Assembly (NCBI RefSeq): GCF_050436995.1
Contig: NC_134751.1
Coordinates: 9,052,001-9,116,000 of the forward strand
Direction: 5' to 3'
Origin: Anticarsia gemmatalis
Taxonomy: Eukaryota > Arthropoda > Insecta > Lepidoptera > Erebidae
Length of the DNA: 64,000 bases
The notes below the pieces were generated by a model. The model was given only the letters and a program-made list of their open reading frames with translations, was not told the DNA's origin and made no database searches. Positions 11,446-21,145 of the stretch are shown here, in pieces (the first letter of the stretch is position 1; every line of letters begins with the position of its first letter). A program made the translations under genes and the position numbers.

Positions 11446-12459
11446 GAGTAATGTTTGCGGAAAGTAGTTGCTGTATTTTACATTAACTGTTTTTAATCTG
11501 AATTAAATTTACCTTAGACAAATAAATTGAAATCAATAATGCTATCTACTAGGTGTAGTTTCTTTGAAATAAACTTCATCTATTATCTTTTGGTATGTAT
11601 TATTATTATTACCCCAATACTTACATTAACTAGATAGAGATATAAGTGCAAACTTAGTAAAGTAAATTCCTCATAAATACCTACATGAATATTTTTCAGG
11701 AGATAGGATTCTCTCACGTAGACTTTAAATTGAAAAGCATTGTTACCTTGACATTATAAGCTCATAATCTCCATGAGAGAACGTGCAAAGTACTATGCAT
11801 ACAATATAAAAATATACCACATTCAGAAATAGTAAGTAGAATGCTACTAGGTTCTTCCAGAATAAAAAAACTAATATGATTTTCTGTATTTTCGCGCATA
11901 ACCCAAACAGAGTTATCAACAGCTATAAGCTGGGAGGACCTACGACGTAGGTTATCATATCAAGGACTAAATCTCCTTTAACAGTCTTCAGCAGCTGCTA
12001 TCATTAAGTAAAATTGATCTTATAAAAACAGCTGAAAGCCTACGATGCGATAGGTAGGTAAGTATGCATCATGCTATCGTGTCAAATAGAAATGCAATGA
12101 TGATGAGTAAATGTAGTGATGAGGTAAATAAAATAAAAACAATAAGATTACACTTTTATTTTTATTTCTAAGCTATTATACATTTAAATACAAGAAGTAT
12201 TTTATATTCATGGCACTGAGCAATATTGTAAGCTCACATAACCAATTTATAATAAATTACATTTCTAAGTAAGCTTCTCTCCTTACAAAACGATTTTTCT
12301 ATAGTGTCCCCATTACAACTAAAATTTTGTTAATAATTATTATATGCACCATGTAGTTGTGTGGCCCTTGATAGACAAAACATTTTAATAATTAAAAATA
12401 GTTTTGCATCTAGCAATCATTAATTTCATAAATTAGTAAAATATATTATGTATTGCACA
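11446..12459. other. Convergent 3' UTRs of Nup50 and lin-9
   Basis: About 1 kb between converging stop codons. Nup50 has AATAAA at 11521-11526; a TTTATT near 12155-12160 gives lin-9 an AATAAA on the minus strand. No further gene or repeat was recognised. Confidence 0.5.
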
Positions 12460-14522
12460 CTATGTACCAGTAACAAAACTGTTAGGTGTCATTTGACCCA
12501 AACCCATTTGAATTCTGTGCATATGAATCTCTATATTATTTTGGAATATTTTTTGGTGTTGTGGCTCCAATTTCATTTTAATTTGTTCCATAGTGCCTTG
12601 TAAAACTGTCAATTCATATGCATTCTGATCAGAATCTGACAAGCTTTTCACTTGTAACATTAATGCAATTAAATCTGTAATAAGATCAATTAATTGTGGG
12701 TCTTTGACTGATCCGTTATTGTTCTTTTCTACTAATAAAGTGGCTTTTTCATGACAAATTTCTCGTAAATGAGAAGGAACCAACATAGCTGCTAAACTAG
12801 GCTCTGGAGCAATCTGTTGACAGTACTGTTGAACTTCATTTATATATTCTTGTAAGTCCATGTTCATTCTCTCAAGGTCAATAACAACAGCAGCATATTT
12901 TCTTTCAAAATCTTCAGGCATCTTTTGGCCAAATGATTTTCTTTTCTCTGCATCACAATTATACTCTTTTAACAAGTTTATTTTGTCTCTTTTGGCATTT
13001 AATATTCTTCTTAATTTGACAATCAATTCCAAAAGGGCAAATGGGTAGCTACCAATAGCATCCATGTGTTTAGCAATGTCTGAACAACCAATTAGAGGAT
13101 CACCAGAAGCATTATTGTTTGTAGGTTCATACAAACTGAATATATCTTGCAGAACATATCTAGGTCTGAATTTCTTTGCAATGCTTGATAAACTGATAGT
13201 ATCTGGTGGTTCATTAGATAATACCTCATAATCTGGTACAGAATGAGTGCCCAATTTAGGTCGTTCAAAAGTTATCCTGTATGTATTATTAGATGTATCA
13301 ACTGCATCAATACATCCTGTAAATAAACCATCTTGTGGTTTACGTAATCTAGCTGTTACCTTAGTACCCACTACTAATTGCATTGGTATTTCATTTGGCA
13401 AGTCTTTGACACTTATATCAGCAGCTTTTCTTTGTTGTATAAATCTAATAAGTTTACGTTTTCTTTCCAACTCTCTTCTCTCCTCATCAAAAAATGCTTG
13501 AGAACATCTCCTAGGTTTACCCATCATTCGTCTGATCTTAGACCACTGTACTTGTGTCAATTTGCGATTAGTAAGTTGGGGAAATGATTCTCTTAAACAT
13601 ATCATGAAGTCATTTTCCCCGTCAAATAAAACTTTATCAATGTTGCTGTAGAAATATTCAAAACATACCCATTTATGAGCTTTTGGTAATTTCAATAAAT
13701 TTCTTAGTCTCATACCTATTCTATGACCAGATTTTGTATCTGGTGATTGAGCACCGATAGGTTCAGATTTATCATCATATTTATCATTTGTCCTTTGAAC
13801 TTTAGTTGGTGACTTCTGCTTTTTAGCACTTGGTTGCTTGTTAGGAGTTTTTGCAACAATCTTTGTATTACGTTTTGGTGATTGCCGCGGTGGTGAAGTA
13901 TTTACGAAGTCGTCAACAAATATAAATCTGTTCTTTTTTCTTATACGTGCTGGCATGCCTCGAGCATTTAGCTTTTGAACTGGTTCACTTGGCGCAGGTT
14001 TTGGCGGCAATTTAGTACCAACTCTGTGAAGGCCAAGCGCTGCTGGTCCAAATGCTGGCGGTTCTTCCTCCTCTTCGGGAAAATCCATGTCCATAGGTTC
14101 CTCCTTGACACGATAATGGGATCTCGGTGAATAATCTTCACCATCTTGGTCTCCTGAACGAAAATAATAACCATTATTTATGTAACTTGCTGACCAAAAA
14201 TGTTAGTCACGAATTTGGGTAGTATTTATATCTATACACATCTCTTCAATAGAATCGAACAAACAATCGTCTACATAATTTCAATTTCGACAATAAACTG
14301 ACTGACATTTCGGCTGAAAATTTGAATTTTTTCAAATTTTGAATCTTGCGAACTACAATTCAATTTATTCTTGTGGAGAAAACTGTAGAGCTTTCGTTGA
14401 GGTATCGGTAAGTAATGAAATAAAAAAACATTTGATTTTAAGTAACAACAAAGCTGGTATTTACTATTATAAATAAGATAATGACAATATAAACAAAACT
14501 TACTTTCTGATTTATCCGCCAT
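12460..14522 (-). CDS. lin-9: Protein lin-9 homologue (DREAM/MMB complex subunit)
   Basis: Exon 1 is tiny (14522-14504, 19 nt). Exon 2 is 14153-12460. Joined they give 570 residues starting MADKSERDQDGEDYS. Lin-9 is a core subunit of the DREAM/Myb-MuvB complex that controls cell-cycle genes with E2F, and in fly testis its paralogue Aly drives meiotic and spermatid genes. The DIRP domain is clear around residues 130-260: KLPKAHKWVCFEYFYSNIDK, then SFPQLTNRKLTQVQWSKIRR and MGKPRRCSQAFFDEER. A tudor-like segment follows (VGTKVTARLRKPQDGLFTG). The N-terminal third is basic and low complexity. The upstream start at 14522 is preferred to the internal Met at 14094 because the spliced exon keeps frame and removes the premature start. 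It is head to head with the FAM187-like gene. Confidence 0.95.
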
Positions 14523-14837
14523 GTTGATGTACATTTGATTGAATTTGAAGATGTGAGCGCCAAGAACAAATTCGTTCGGATATCAACTAGAGGGCAGAGG
14601 ACCGATTTTAGTTAGTTTAAAAATGACTTGTTGCTGATGACATTTAATTTGTTACATTCATTAATATTTTTTAGATTAATTCGATAAAAGTGTGTTTTTT
14701 GTCATACAATCATTAATATCAATTAATATTTTTGGTCGAGGACATGTACACGAACTTTTTTTATAACTGCTTTTGAACTACGTTTAACAATAAATTTAAT
14801 TTATCTTTACAGGGAATAACGCCTAGCAACATTAACA
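14523..14837. promoter_or_regulatory. Compact divergent promoter of lin-9 and the FAM187-like gene
   Basis: Only 315 bp separate the two start codons. A TTTATCTTTACAG just before 14812 looks like a splice acceptor, so the plus-strand gene may have an intron in its 5' UTR. A sequence close to the vertebrate CTCF consensus lies at 14584-14597. Confidence 0.5.
14584..14597 (+). promoter_or_regulatory. CTCF-like motif in a divergent promoter
   Basis: CAACTAGAGGGCAG matches 13 of 14 positions of the vertebrate CTCF core consensus CCASYAGRKGGCRS (position 2 differs). It lies 62 bp outside the lin-9 start codon. Binding is inference only; insect CTCF preferences are not identical in all orders. Confidence 0.35.
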
Positions 14838-17800
14838 ATGCCGTTAATGGTCATCATATTTGTTAATTTGCTTAAAATCATATTTCTCGGAGAATCTGCT
14901 GAGATCACAACTTGTTATGATAATTGTTCATCCCTATATTCCACATTGGATTATAACAGGCCCCGAGTTGTAGAAGTTCTGAATGGTTCAACTGTACATT
15001 TATTGTGTCGTTATTGGTAAGTTAAATTTTATGATTAAGAGCACAATTTTTAATTTTATTTTTAATTATTGAACCATTAGCCTGTTATTGATTTCTAGCA
15101 ACGCTGAAGAAGACTATAATCCAAAGCTGTGGTTTTACCGACCAAGAGGAAAACGCTTTGGGAACATAACAGTAAAAGAAATTCAACCAAATTCTAATAA
15201 TATAGATAAAGTATGTATCAGCCTGTCACACACTTTAACATTGCATGACTTTAATTCATGCATTTCTGGGATATACATTTGTAGAAGCTACGAGAAAAAA
15301 AAAGAAGATATTATATTTACTTATGTACTTGATGGTAAGTAAAATATTGTAAGAAACCGGTGATACCTATCATGATTCTGTGAGCCTCAGACACTAAACC
15401 GTCAGCGTCCTCTAAAATAAAAATCACATTTGTTAAAATCACTAAAATTAGACATGGCCGCTTTTTTTTTAAATTTGTAACCTTTTCATCAATTTGATTT
15501 ACCGTAAAACGGGGTGAATAGAATTCGCGGGGTGAATAGAAAAAAAATCAGGAAAGTTTTCAAGGCCAATATTTGAGTACTCCTCGTTGAAGAATTTAGT
15601 TCAAATTTGAAATGATTACACGTCGATATTACTTCTCTGCGGTGTCATAATTGTTTAAATGTTTAAAATGATATTTATACCCAAAAAAATGCTTCAAAGA
15701 CAACCGTCCTCGAATGCCTTAATATCGACCTCCAAAACTTTGGATTTAAAGTGGGATTTCTTTTCTAATGAGTTGTTTGAAGTGTTTATCTCTTTAAGTG
15801 TATATTAATCTATAAAGATACAATATTGTTAATTGAAAAAACGTTTTTAAACCTAAAAAATATGTTTAAATCACAGAAATAGTCATTTTTTTGTATAAAC
15901 GGGGTGAATAGAATCGTTTGAAGGGTGAATAGAACTACAGTATGGGGTAAATGGAAACATAGCAGGGTTCAATAGAAACGCGTAAGGGGTGAATAGAAAC
16001 GAGTGAGGGGTCAATAGAGATTAATAAATAGGGTTGTCAAAAACTGTAAACAAAATTAACATAAACAATGAAAAATTAATAGTTATTAATGTTCTGAAAT
16101 TCACAATTATCATTGTATCAAAGTTATAACGGCAAACTACTGCATATAGTATGAAAGTTAGTTAGGTTATCTTGTTTTATTTTTTGAGTTAATCTATACG
16201 AATCTATACTAATATTATAAAGCTGAAGAGTTTGTTTGTTTGTTTGTTTGAACGCGCTAATCTCAGGAACTACTGGTCCGGGTTGAAAAATTCTTTCAGT
16301 GTTAGATAGTCCATTTATCGAGGAAGGTTATAGGCTATATATCATCACGCTACTACCAATAGGAGCAGAGTACGGGTGAAAAATGTTACAAAAACGGGGA
16401 CAATTTTGACCCATTCTCTCTTATGTGACGCAAGCGAAGTTGCGCGGGTCAGCTTGTGTAATTATCAACGGTTATTTCAATTTTTAAACACACAACCTCC
16501 CTTTTCAGCATGTTGGATAAGTCGTCTTTGGCAGCCCTAACAGTTTTTCCATTCACCCCTTTGGTCGTTTCGATTTACCCCTATCGCTGGGTGAATAGAA
16601 ATTGACCATTTTTTTAAGGAAATATCGTAAAATGATGCATATTTTTCGACAAATATGGTTTTAGCTCTTTCTTCATGGCGCCGGACATGATATAGAATAA
16701 CCCAACAATAAAAATAACAAGTTATTCGCAACAAATTTTTAGGACAAAGTTGAAAATTGTTTCTATTCACCCCGTTTTACGGTACCGTGCGTCTGTCATT
16801 GTCAACGTTTCCATGCATTTTAAATGTACGAGGATGGACCAATCTTACTATACCAGGTAGGTACTTGGACCCAGAAAGAAATGTAAAGGATTAGTTTCTG
16901 AAAAAAAAGGTTAATCACAGAAATTTGTATAGGGTGCATCAGATATCTCTATAATTTTTTTATGCGCATTATTTATATTGTATGATTCTTAGACTATCCG
17001 CTTTGTTTAGGAATTATTTATGTAAATGACATTCCGAAAGTTGGAATGATTAGGCAATGGCAAGAGTTTAAAAGAACTTATATTGATTCTATCAATAAAA
17101 AATTCAATGCTTCAGACGAAGAACCTTATAATCGTTTTAAAAAAACGTATAATATTATTCTTAATGTATACACGGTTTGGGAAAATTGGAGCGACTGTAG
17201 AGAAATCGATGGCCATCAAAAAGGTATTCGTAAGAAGCTTGGCAGATGTCGGATTGGATCTGTAACTAGTGTTTCAGAGGTTTGTAATTGCTTAAATATT
17301 TGGTTATTATAGTTTTGAAACTCCAACGAGTATTTGACAAATTACTTATTTTTAGATCACTAAACACAATTCATCTAATACTGTTATTTCATATTTCACG
17401 GATGGTTATGATGTTCCCTGTCGTTCCGAAAAACTAGCCGAGCTAATACCAGCTATAAGTAAAGTAATTAGGAATATCCCTGTATTTGAACTCAAGGAAG
17501 TCTGCATAATTTCCCAAAAACCTGGTAGGTATTTCTTTAGAGTTATTTGTAACTTGCATTTTATTTTACTTCAGTCGAATTCAAAAGTATTCTGGGTAGG
17601 TAGGTACCTGCTTACCTAGTTTTTAACTTTAATAAATTAGCGATTGCAAAAAAAAATTATACCCATTACGGGCGAAAATTTTCGTTATCAGGGTTATGTT
17701 ATTTTATTTCAACTTGGCAAAGTTTTATGCTCGCATTAGCACAGTTGGAAAAAAATGCTGGTAGGTAGGTACCTACTTTACTTTATTATCTATTTGATTA

Positions 17801-18532
17801 AACAAGTTTTATTATTTTGTACATTGAGTAACTAGGTACCTATATCTTTTTTTTAGGAAAGCATAGGCAAACCTTGCAGAAAAATAATAAGCTTAAAATC
17901 ACGCAGCAAGTCATGGAGAATAGTCATGTGATACTTAAATGCAATGAAGTGCTTCCTAATTCTGATTTGAAGTGGTTCAAAGACAAAACATTATTAAGAT
18001 CTTTGTATAGGTATACAAGTAAACTGGTGAATATTTTTTTCATTATTTTTTTAGCTTAGTACGTAAGAGCGCTTTATTTACTGCCCACAGAAATATTTTA
18101 AATAAAAGAGAAGATGAACCACACATATCTATAGACGCTAATAATTCGTTACATATATTGCACATAACTAAAAACGAAGAAGGTAATTACACATGTTCCA
18201 TGAACGGGAAACAAATCAAACAAATTGAAGTCAGAGTAGTATCTAAATCAAAATTGCTGAATCAAGGTATACTGACACTACTAGTTTCTACCATTATATT
18301 TATATTTGGGTAAATAATACCTATACTTATCTAATAAAACTTTGTTTCAGAATTTATTCGTTATTCGATTTATTTAGGTTTTGTTTTATCCATAACAATG
18401 ACTTGCTATTGTGCTGGATTATGCGTGGCTTGGCACCGAAGAGCATCATTTGCAGATCCGTTGAATCTCTATAAAAGGAATTGTAATTCATTAAAATGTG
18501 AACAAGAAAAGTTATTAAATAATCCCAAATAG
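14838..18532 (+). CDS. FAM187-like immunoglobulin-domain type I membrane protein
   Basis: Seven coding exons, 14838-15016, 15099-15334, 17011-17279, 17356-17524, 17857-18010, 18055-18266 and 18351-18532, join in phase to 466 residues. Order: signal peptide (about 1-21); a first Ig-like V domain (HLLCRYCNAEED to SGIYICRS); a linker with WENWSDCREIDGHQKGIRKK, a thrombospondin-like WSxC...GxRxxxGxC motif; a second Ig domain (HVILKCNE, LKWFKD, EEGNYTCSMNG); a transmembrane helix (YLGFVLSITMTCYCAGLCVA); and a short basic tail. That architecture and the CRYC/WSxC pair match vertebrate FAM187A/B, testis-expressed proteins of unclear function. Intron 2 holds the transposon at 15502-16782. It is head to head with lin-9. 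Exon 5 has a second possible donor a few bases on; the one used keeps the Ig frame. The family assignment is from memory of its motifs. Confidence 0.72.
15901..16016 (+). repeat. Six-unit array of the TIR motif with about 21-bp period
   Basis: GGGGTGAATAGAA-like units occur with the T of GGGT at 15905, 15926, 15948, 15968, 15990 and 16011, i.e. spacings of 21, 22, 20, 22 and 21. Units vary (GGGTAAATGGAA, GGGTTCAATAGAA). Inverted copies lie near the other end around 16550-16605. Such subterminal motifs are usually transposase-binding sites. Confidence 0.75.
16203..16456 (+). mobile_element. Lep1-type non-autonomous Helitron, nested
   Basis: Starts TCTATACTAATATTATAAAG, contains the (GTTT)n tract and the block around CATTTATCGAGGAAGG typical of abundant lepidopteran Lep1 Helitrons. 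It ends with a CGCAA...TTGCG hairpin (16429-16444) and CTTG where intact copies have CTAG. It is inserted inside the 15502-16782 TIR element. A near-identical copy starts at 63802. Confidence 0.85.
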
Positions 18533-18648
18533 GTTACCAGATTAATCTATTGTGTATTTGAAACGTGTAAGCACCATTATGTGTATACAGCAGTTTTTGA
18601 CCTGTAACCTAATGATAGAGTTCAAATTTTTTTATCACATTATATATT

Positions 18649-18685
18649 CATGGAAGTAATAATACTAATTATTATTACTTCCATG
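18649..18685. repeat. Perfect 16-bp inverted repeat downstream of the FAM187-like gene
   Basis: Arm CATGGAAGTAATAATA at 18649-18664 and its exact complement at 18670-18685 flank a 5-nt loop. It sits about 115 bp after the stop codon, probably in the 3' UTR, where it would form a stable RNA hairpin. Confidence 0.75.
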
Positions 18686-18773
18686 ATTACCTATATTATA
18701 AACATAGAGCTGGCAATGTGAAATATTTTTTTTTACGGGCAACACAGAGACTACGTGCAAAAATCTACTACTA

Positions 18774-18791
18774 TGTGTGTGTGTGTGTGTT
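18774..18791. repeat. (TG)n microsatellite
   Basis: A run of about nine TG dinucleotides between the FAM187-like and Ly6 genes. Nothing else is recognised in 18690-19060 apart from AT-rich promoter sequence of the Ly6 gene. Confidence 0.8.
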
Positions 18792-19064
18792 TCATTCTAT
18801 GTCGCTACCATTTTTGTTGGTGTGCAGTGGTATTCTATTCTGTGATTGGTTAGGCAGTTTGACAACTAATTCACACAAATCACAGATGATTGTTTCTTGG
18901 TCGTGTTGTACTTTTTCTTTCACCATACATTGTTACTTGTTACCAGCTGTCAATTGTCACAAATACTAGTACTCGAGTCAAACGCGATGAATGAATAAAA
19001 TGAAAAGTTTTAAAATTTGATTTTTTCCTTGTTTATATTATTGTGGTTCAAATAAATAAACAAA

Positions 19065-20037
19065 ATGAATTGTAATTTAATAGTTTTATGTTCAATATTG
19101 TCATTTCTCGCTATACAGGAAGTTCAAAGTAAGTTTTCACTATTCTTTTGACACGACTTTATTTATCAAGGTAAAGTGAGAGTTGGAATGTACAACAAAG
19201 TTACCTGACTAGTGTTGTTATAACTTATGCCATATTAAGCAAAAGTTTTCATAACAGTGTATGCGTGTTTATTACTGTTAGTCACTAATGTTATATCCTG
19301 GTTCAGAAAGTAGGTTGGATATTTTTGTAAAACTTTTTGTATCGTTTTATTTCAGGTTTACATAAACGATGCATTAGATGTAGATCTCGAGGAGAACTTG
19401 GCACCTGTGGAGATCCTTTCCCTTTCAATGTCACGGAGACTGATGTAGAAGCAGGCCTTCATGTTGTAGCCTGTCCCTCAGGCTGGTGCGGTAAACTCCT
19501 TGAAGGCACTGTAGGCGCATTTAGACAAGATGGTGAGAAAACTTTAGATTTTTATTAGATATAATATATTTTTTTATTAATTTACATACCTAATTGACAT
19601 TCAAAGCTTTTCAAACTGCACCTGTCAGTGTCTTAAAGTTTTATTCGTTTATAAAATTTAGGTACCCATGGGTATTTTTATAAACAAATAAAACTACTTA
19701 ACTAAATAATATTGGGTCTGCTAAAAAAAAACAATTTCATATTGAGAATATAGTAATCAGTTTGATATTACATAATTTAAAATTGATGTTATTTACTCTG
19801 TATGTTTAAAGATGGTAACTTTAATTTTCAGACTATGGAACTGCAACTGAAAGGATGTGTTTGCAGCGAGCACCAAGTGACTATGAAGAAAGGTGTGCAT
19901 ACACAATGTGGAATCGAAAGAAGGTTTATATGTGTTTCTGTAATGGGGATCTTTGCAATGCAGCTAGTGGAATAACATCACATTCTTTCATACTAAGCTT
20001 AGCAGTCCTTGTACCTTTATACAATTATATTTTTTGA
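19065..20037 (+). CDS. Ly6/uPAR (three-finger) GPI-anchored protein
   Basis: Exons 19065-19128, 19356-19532 and 19832-20037 join in phase to 148 residues. A signal peptide (MNCNLIVLCSILSFLAIQ) is followed by a mature domain with ten cysteines in three-finger spacing: CIRC, TC, CPSGWC, MC, RC, CFC and a final LCN. The DLCN end and C-terminal hydrophobic tail (SHSFILSLAVLVPLYNYIF) indicate a GPI-anchor signal. One N-glycosylation sequon (NVT) is present. Insect relatives include quiver/sleepless, crooked and boudin, which act at the cell surface on channel or receptor trafficking, septate junctions or cuticle. I cannot say which orthologue this is. Intron positions just after the signal peptide and mid-domain are usual for the family. 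Confidence 0.9.
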
Positions 20038-21145
20038 ATTTTATACATCTGAAAGAATTTAAAAGAATTGTGATATGTAAGATAAGGCGGTCCTGTATTT
20101 TTTATAAATTTATTGTATGAATTCTTAAAAGACTGTTGATCTAGGAGCAGATTTAATTTTCATGACAGCTTAGTCACTCAAAAAAGTATTGTTTTGTAGT
20201 ATAGAGATTTATATTTTTCTTTTTTTACAGTCAGTTTTACAGGGTTCTTTCTCACTTTAGTTTCCAGGTTTTATAATTAAAAGTATCAAACTGTTATTAT
20301 TCATCCTATAAATTTTAAAAGAGTTTTACATTATACATATATACAATTTATCAAAAGTCTATTAGTTTATACTATGTTACCATTAATGGAAGTATTTAAA
20401 AATACATTAAAAGATAATTTATCTGTAAATTACAAGACCATTAAATAAGAAAACAGGAAAATTTATACATTCCAATTGAATATTAGGTACTTATTATGCC
20501 TATGTTTTATAAATATATGAAAAGGTCTATGCCTCCCTGCAGACAGTAGAATAGAGTATTGTAGGTCATTCTCAGCTCCAAGACTCATATTTTAAATGAA
20601 TCTCAATATGTACTTAATATTAATGAATACTCAATAATAAATCAATCACTGCCAGTTTTTGATCTGTATTCTATGTTGTAAGGTTACCTACTTTTATGTA
20701 CTTTGATTATGTCTATGGTATCTTTCTAATTAGGTTCAATACCTGAAATGATTCCATATTTGTTTTTCTAATGAATTCCGTCCTTTAGCATAGTATTTGG
20801 TTCTTAAAAGGTGTAAACTTGAATGGTTACGTCTTTTATCTACCTACCACCTATAGTAATTAATTAATGTTGATAACTACAGAAAAAACAACCAGGGTTT
20901 GTAGTTTTTGATACTTGTTAACTGAACTTAGTGTTCAAACTATGTATGTACTTAACTATATAAAGGTATAGTTATCTCGGTCTTGGCATGTACCTATAAA
21001 CTATTTTTTATAAACATTTGTAAATGAAAACACTAGGTATAGTTGTGAATAATATTAATGACTTTTATTGAGTATTTTTACAGCTGTATACAAATATATA
21101 ATTGCAATTTTGTATCGATTGTTTTATTCGTCGGTCGGTGGAGCG
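20038..21145. other. Intergenic, converging 3' UTRs
   Basis: AT-rich 1.1 kb between the Ly6 stop and the stop of the minus-strand secreted gene. Minus-strand AATAAA candidates for the latter lie at 21128-21123 and 21069-21064. No gene or recognised repeat. Confidence 0.45.

Larger units (their letters stand above)
15502..16782. mobile_element. TIR transposon with TA duplication and an internal repeat array
   Basis: Perfect inverted ends CCGTAAAACGGGGTGAATAG (15502 inward and 16782 inward), flanked by TA on both sides (15500-15501, 16783-16784). The size is 1281 bp including a nested Helitron. No transposase frame remains, so it is non-autonomous. The motif GGGGTGAATAGAA from the TIR recurs inside at both ends and in a regular array at 15901-16015. 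TA target and TIR form suggest the Tc1/mariner/pogo group, but the family is not proven. Confidence 0.82.
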
